Assembly: GCA_964606085.1 (NCBI GenBank)
Contig: CAZSFD010000151.1
Span: 1 to 5,102, forward strand
Source: CAIQJJ01 sp964606085
GTDB taxonomy: Bacteria > Chloroflexota > Anaerolineae > Anaerolineales > UBA4823
Direction of reading: 5' to 3'
DNA length: 5,102 nt
This document shows positions 4,326 through 5,102 of this stretch, in pieces. Each line of letters begins with the position of its first letter. Position 1 is the stretch's first letter. Below the pieces are notes generated by a model, which saw only the letters and a list, made by a program, of their open reading frames with translations, was not told where the DNA came from and did not search any database. The position numbers were made by a program, and so were the translations under genes.

Positions 4326-5102
4326 TCAGGCGGCCTGTTGGCAGGCCGCCTGCCTGAAAGCTGCCAGCACCTGCGCCACGGCGTCATCGTCAATCCAGAA
4401 ATGCGTCACCAGGCGCAGGCGGCGTGGGCCATTGGGGACGATCAGAATGCCCTGGGCCTTGAACTGCGCCGCCAGGGTGGGGGCATCGGGGAAGAAGCCC
4501 TCGGTCAGGTTGAGGAAGATCATGTTGGTATGCGGGCTGCCGGGGTCTAGCTGGATGCCGGGGATGGCTGCGAGACCTTCAGCCAACTGACGCGCCCGGC
4601 GGTGATCGTCGGCCAGGCGTTGCGGCATGGTTTCGAGCGCCACGATACCCGCCGCCGCCAGCACACCTGCCTGGCGCATCCCGCCACCCACCATCTTGCG
4701 GATGCGCTGCGCCCGCCGGATGAATTCCCCCGACCCACACAGCACCGAGCCTACCGGCGCACACAGGCCCTTGCTCAAACAAAACGTGACCGAATCGGCG
4801 GGGGCGGCCAGTTCAGCCGCACGCACACCCAGGGCCGCGGCGGCATTGAAGATACGCGCCCCATCCAGGTGCAACGCCAGGCCGTGTTCGTGAGCCAGTT
4901 CGCCAACGGCACGCGTGTATTCGGCAGTCAGCGCCACGCCGCCGCAGCGGTTGTGCGTGTTCTCGAGGCTGATCAGGCGTGTGGGCGGGAAGTGCTGGTC
5001 ATCACCACGGATGGCGGCGCGCAGATCATCCAGGGTGATTGTGCCATCGGGCTGGTTGGTCACCTGATGCGAGTGGACGCCACCCAGGGCGGAGATGCCG
5101 CC
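4326..5102 (-). CDS. ltaE: Threonine aldolase (beta-eliminating lyase family, PLP enzyme), 5' end beyond the window
   Basis: The frame is open to the right edge, and 258 residues are visible of a family length near 340-350; the missing part is N-terminal. The enzyme cleaves L-threonine or L-allo-threonine to glycine and acetaldehyde in the cytoplasm with pyridoxal phosphate. Visible landmarks (window numbering) are ALGGVHSHQVTNQPDG (5-20), SLENTHNRCGG (45-55), the cofactor-ring aspartate D81 with R83 in LDGARIFNA (80-88), and the Schiff-base lysine K111 in LSKGLCAPVGS (109-119), where the usual GLGAP has Cys for the second Gly. RKMVGGGMRQAG, the family's next block, follows at about 135-146. 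An apparent start at 5063 is only an internal GTG, since the upstream codons encode family sequence. The gene ends 49 bases before the PurM-like start on the same strand, so the two probably share a transcript. Low-specificity and L-allo-specific forms cannot be told apart. Confidence 0.92.
   Translation of the reverse strand, partial: GGISALGGVHSHQVTNQPDGTITLDDLRAAIRGDDQHFPPTRLISLENTHNRCGGVALTAEYTRAVGELAHEHGLALHLDGARIFNAAAALGVRAAELAAPADSVTFCLSKGLCAPVGSVLCGSGEFIRRAQRIRKMVGGGMRQAGVLAAAGIVALETMPQRLADDHRRARQLAEGLAAIPGIQLDPGSPHTNMIFLNLTEGFFPDAPTLAAQFKAQGILIVPNGPRRLRLVTHFWIDDDAVAQVLAAFRQAACQQAA
4327..4352 (-). repeat. Perfect inverted repeat overlapping the threonine aldolase stop codon
   Basis: CAGGCGGCCTG (4327-4337) and CAGGCCGCCTG (4342-4352) form an 11-bp GC-rich stem with loop TTGG. 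It covers the last eight codons and two bases of the stop codon. Read on the minus strand it is followed by AAGAAGACC, with no T tract, so it is not a classical terminator. It could cause partial attenuation, protect the 3' end of a processed upstream message, or arise from the repetitive QAACQQAA codons. Confidence 0.6.

Noticed and set aside
4326..5063. Threonine aldolase starting at the GTG at 5063
   Set aside because: The codons from 5064 to 5102 continue in frame and encode ALGGVH, a family segment, so the gene runs off the window edge.

Overview
The window is 5,102 bases of GC-rich bacterial DNA with ordinary gene density. Gene content suggests a Chloroflexota (Anaerolineae-like) chromosome: a Uma2-family protein, a cytoplasmic family 1 glycosidase of the 'HHF' type, an AIR-synthase-like protein with a divergent active-site loop, and a four-helix membrane protein of a kind I associate with that group. 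This taxonomic guess comes from recalled family resemblance, not a search. No tRNA, rRNA, CRISPR array, transposase or phage gene was found.

Layout, left to right. Positions 1-100 hold no gene but carry a 33-bp almost perfect palindrome that forms a terminator for the gene to its right. On the minus strand, a GH1 beta-glycosidase (757-2088) is followed after 53 bases by a Uma2-family putative nuclease (101-703), probably as one transcription unit. A 237-bp divergent intergenic region (2089-2325) separates the glycosidase from a plus-strand gene for a four-helix membrane protein with a disordered tail (2326-3084). A strong plus-strand terminator (3115-3161) lies between this gene and a convergent minus-strand pair: a threonine aldolase cut by the right edge (4326-5102) and, 49 bases downstream, a PurM-like protein (3173-4276) with a TTG start.

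The most notable part is the divergent intergenic region. It has a near-consensus plus-strand promoter (TTGACA, 17 bases, TATATT) whose -10 box and start site lie in a perfect 8+8 inverted repeat, a probable operator. The predicted leader of about 178 bases contains a 14-position complement (13 paired, one mismatch) to the membrane gene's whole Shine-Dalgarno sequence, enclosing two nested helices, with a short competing hairpin beside it. This looks like a cis-regulatory RNA that controls translation of the membrane protein. It matches no riboswitch class I recognise.

Functional links are limited. Threonine aldolase makes glycine, which feeds purine synthesis, where true PurM acts. The PurM-like protein here departs from canonical PurM at key motifs, so the link is tentative. 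The glycosidase would act on imported oligosaccharides or glycosides in the cytoplasm. The Uma2 gene behind it has no evident metabolic link.
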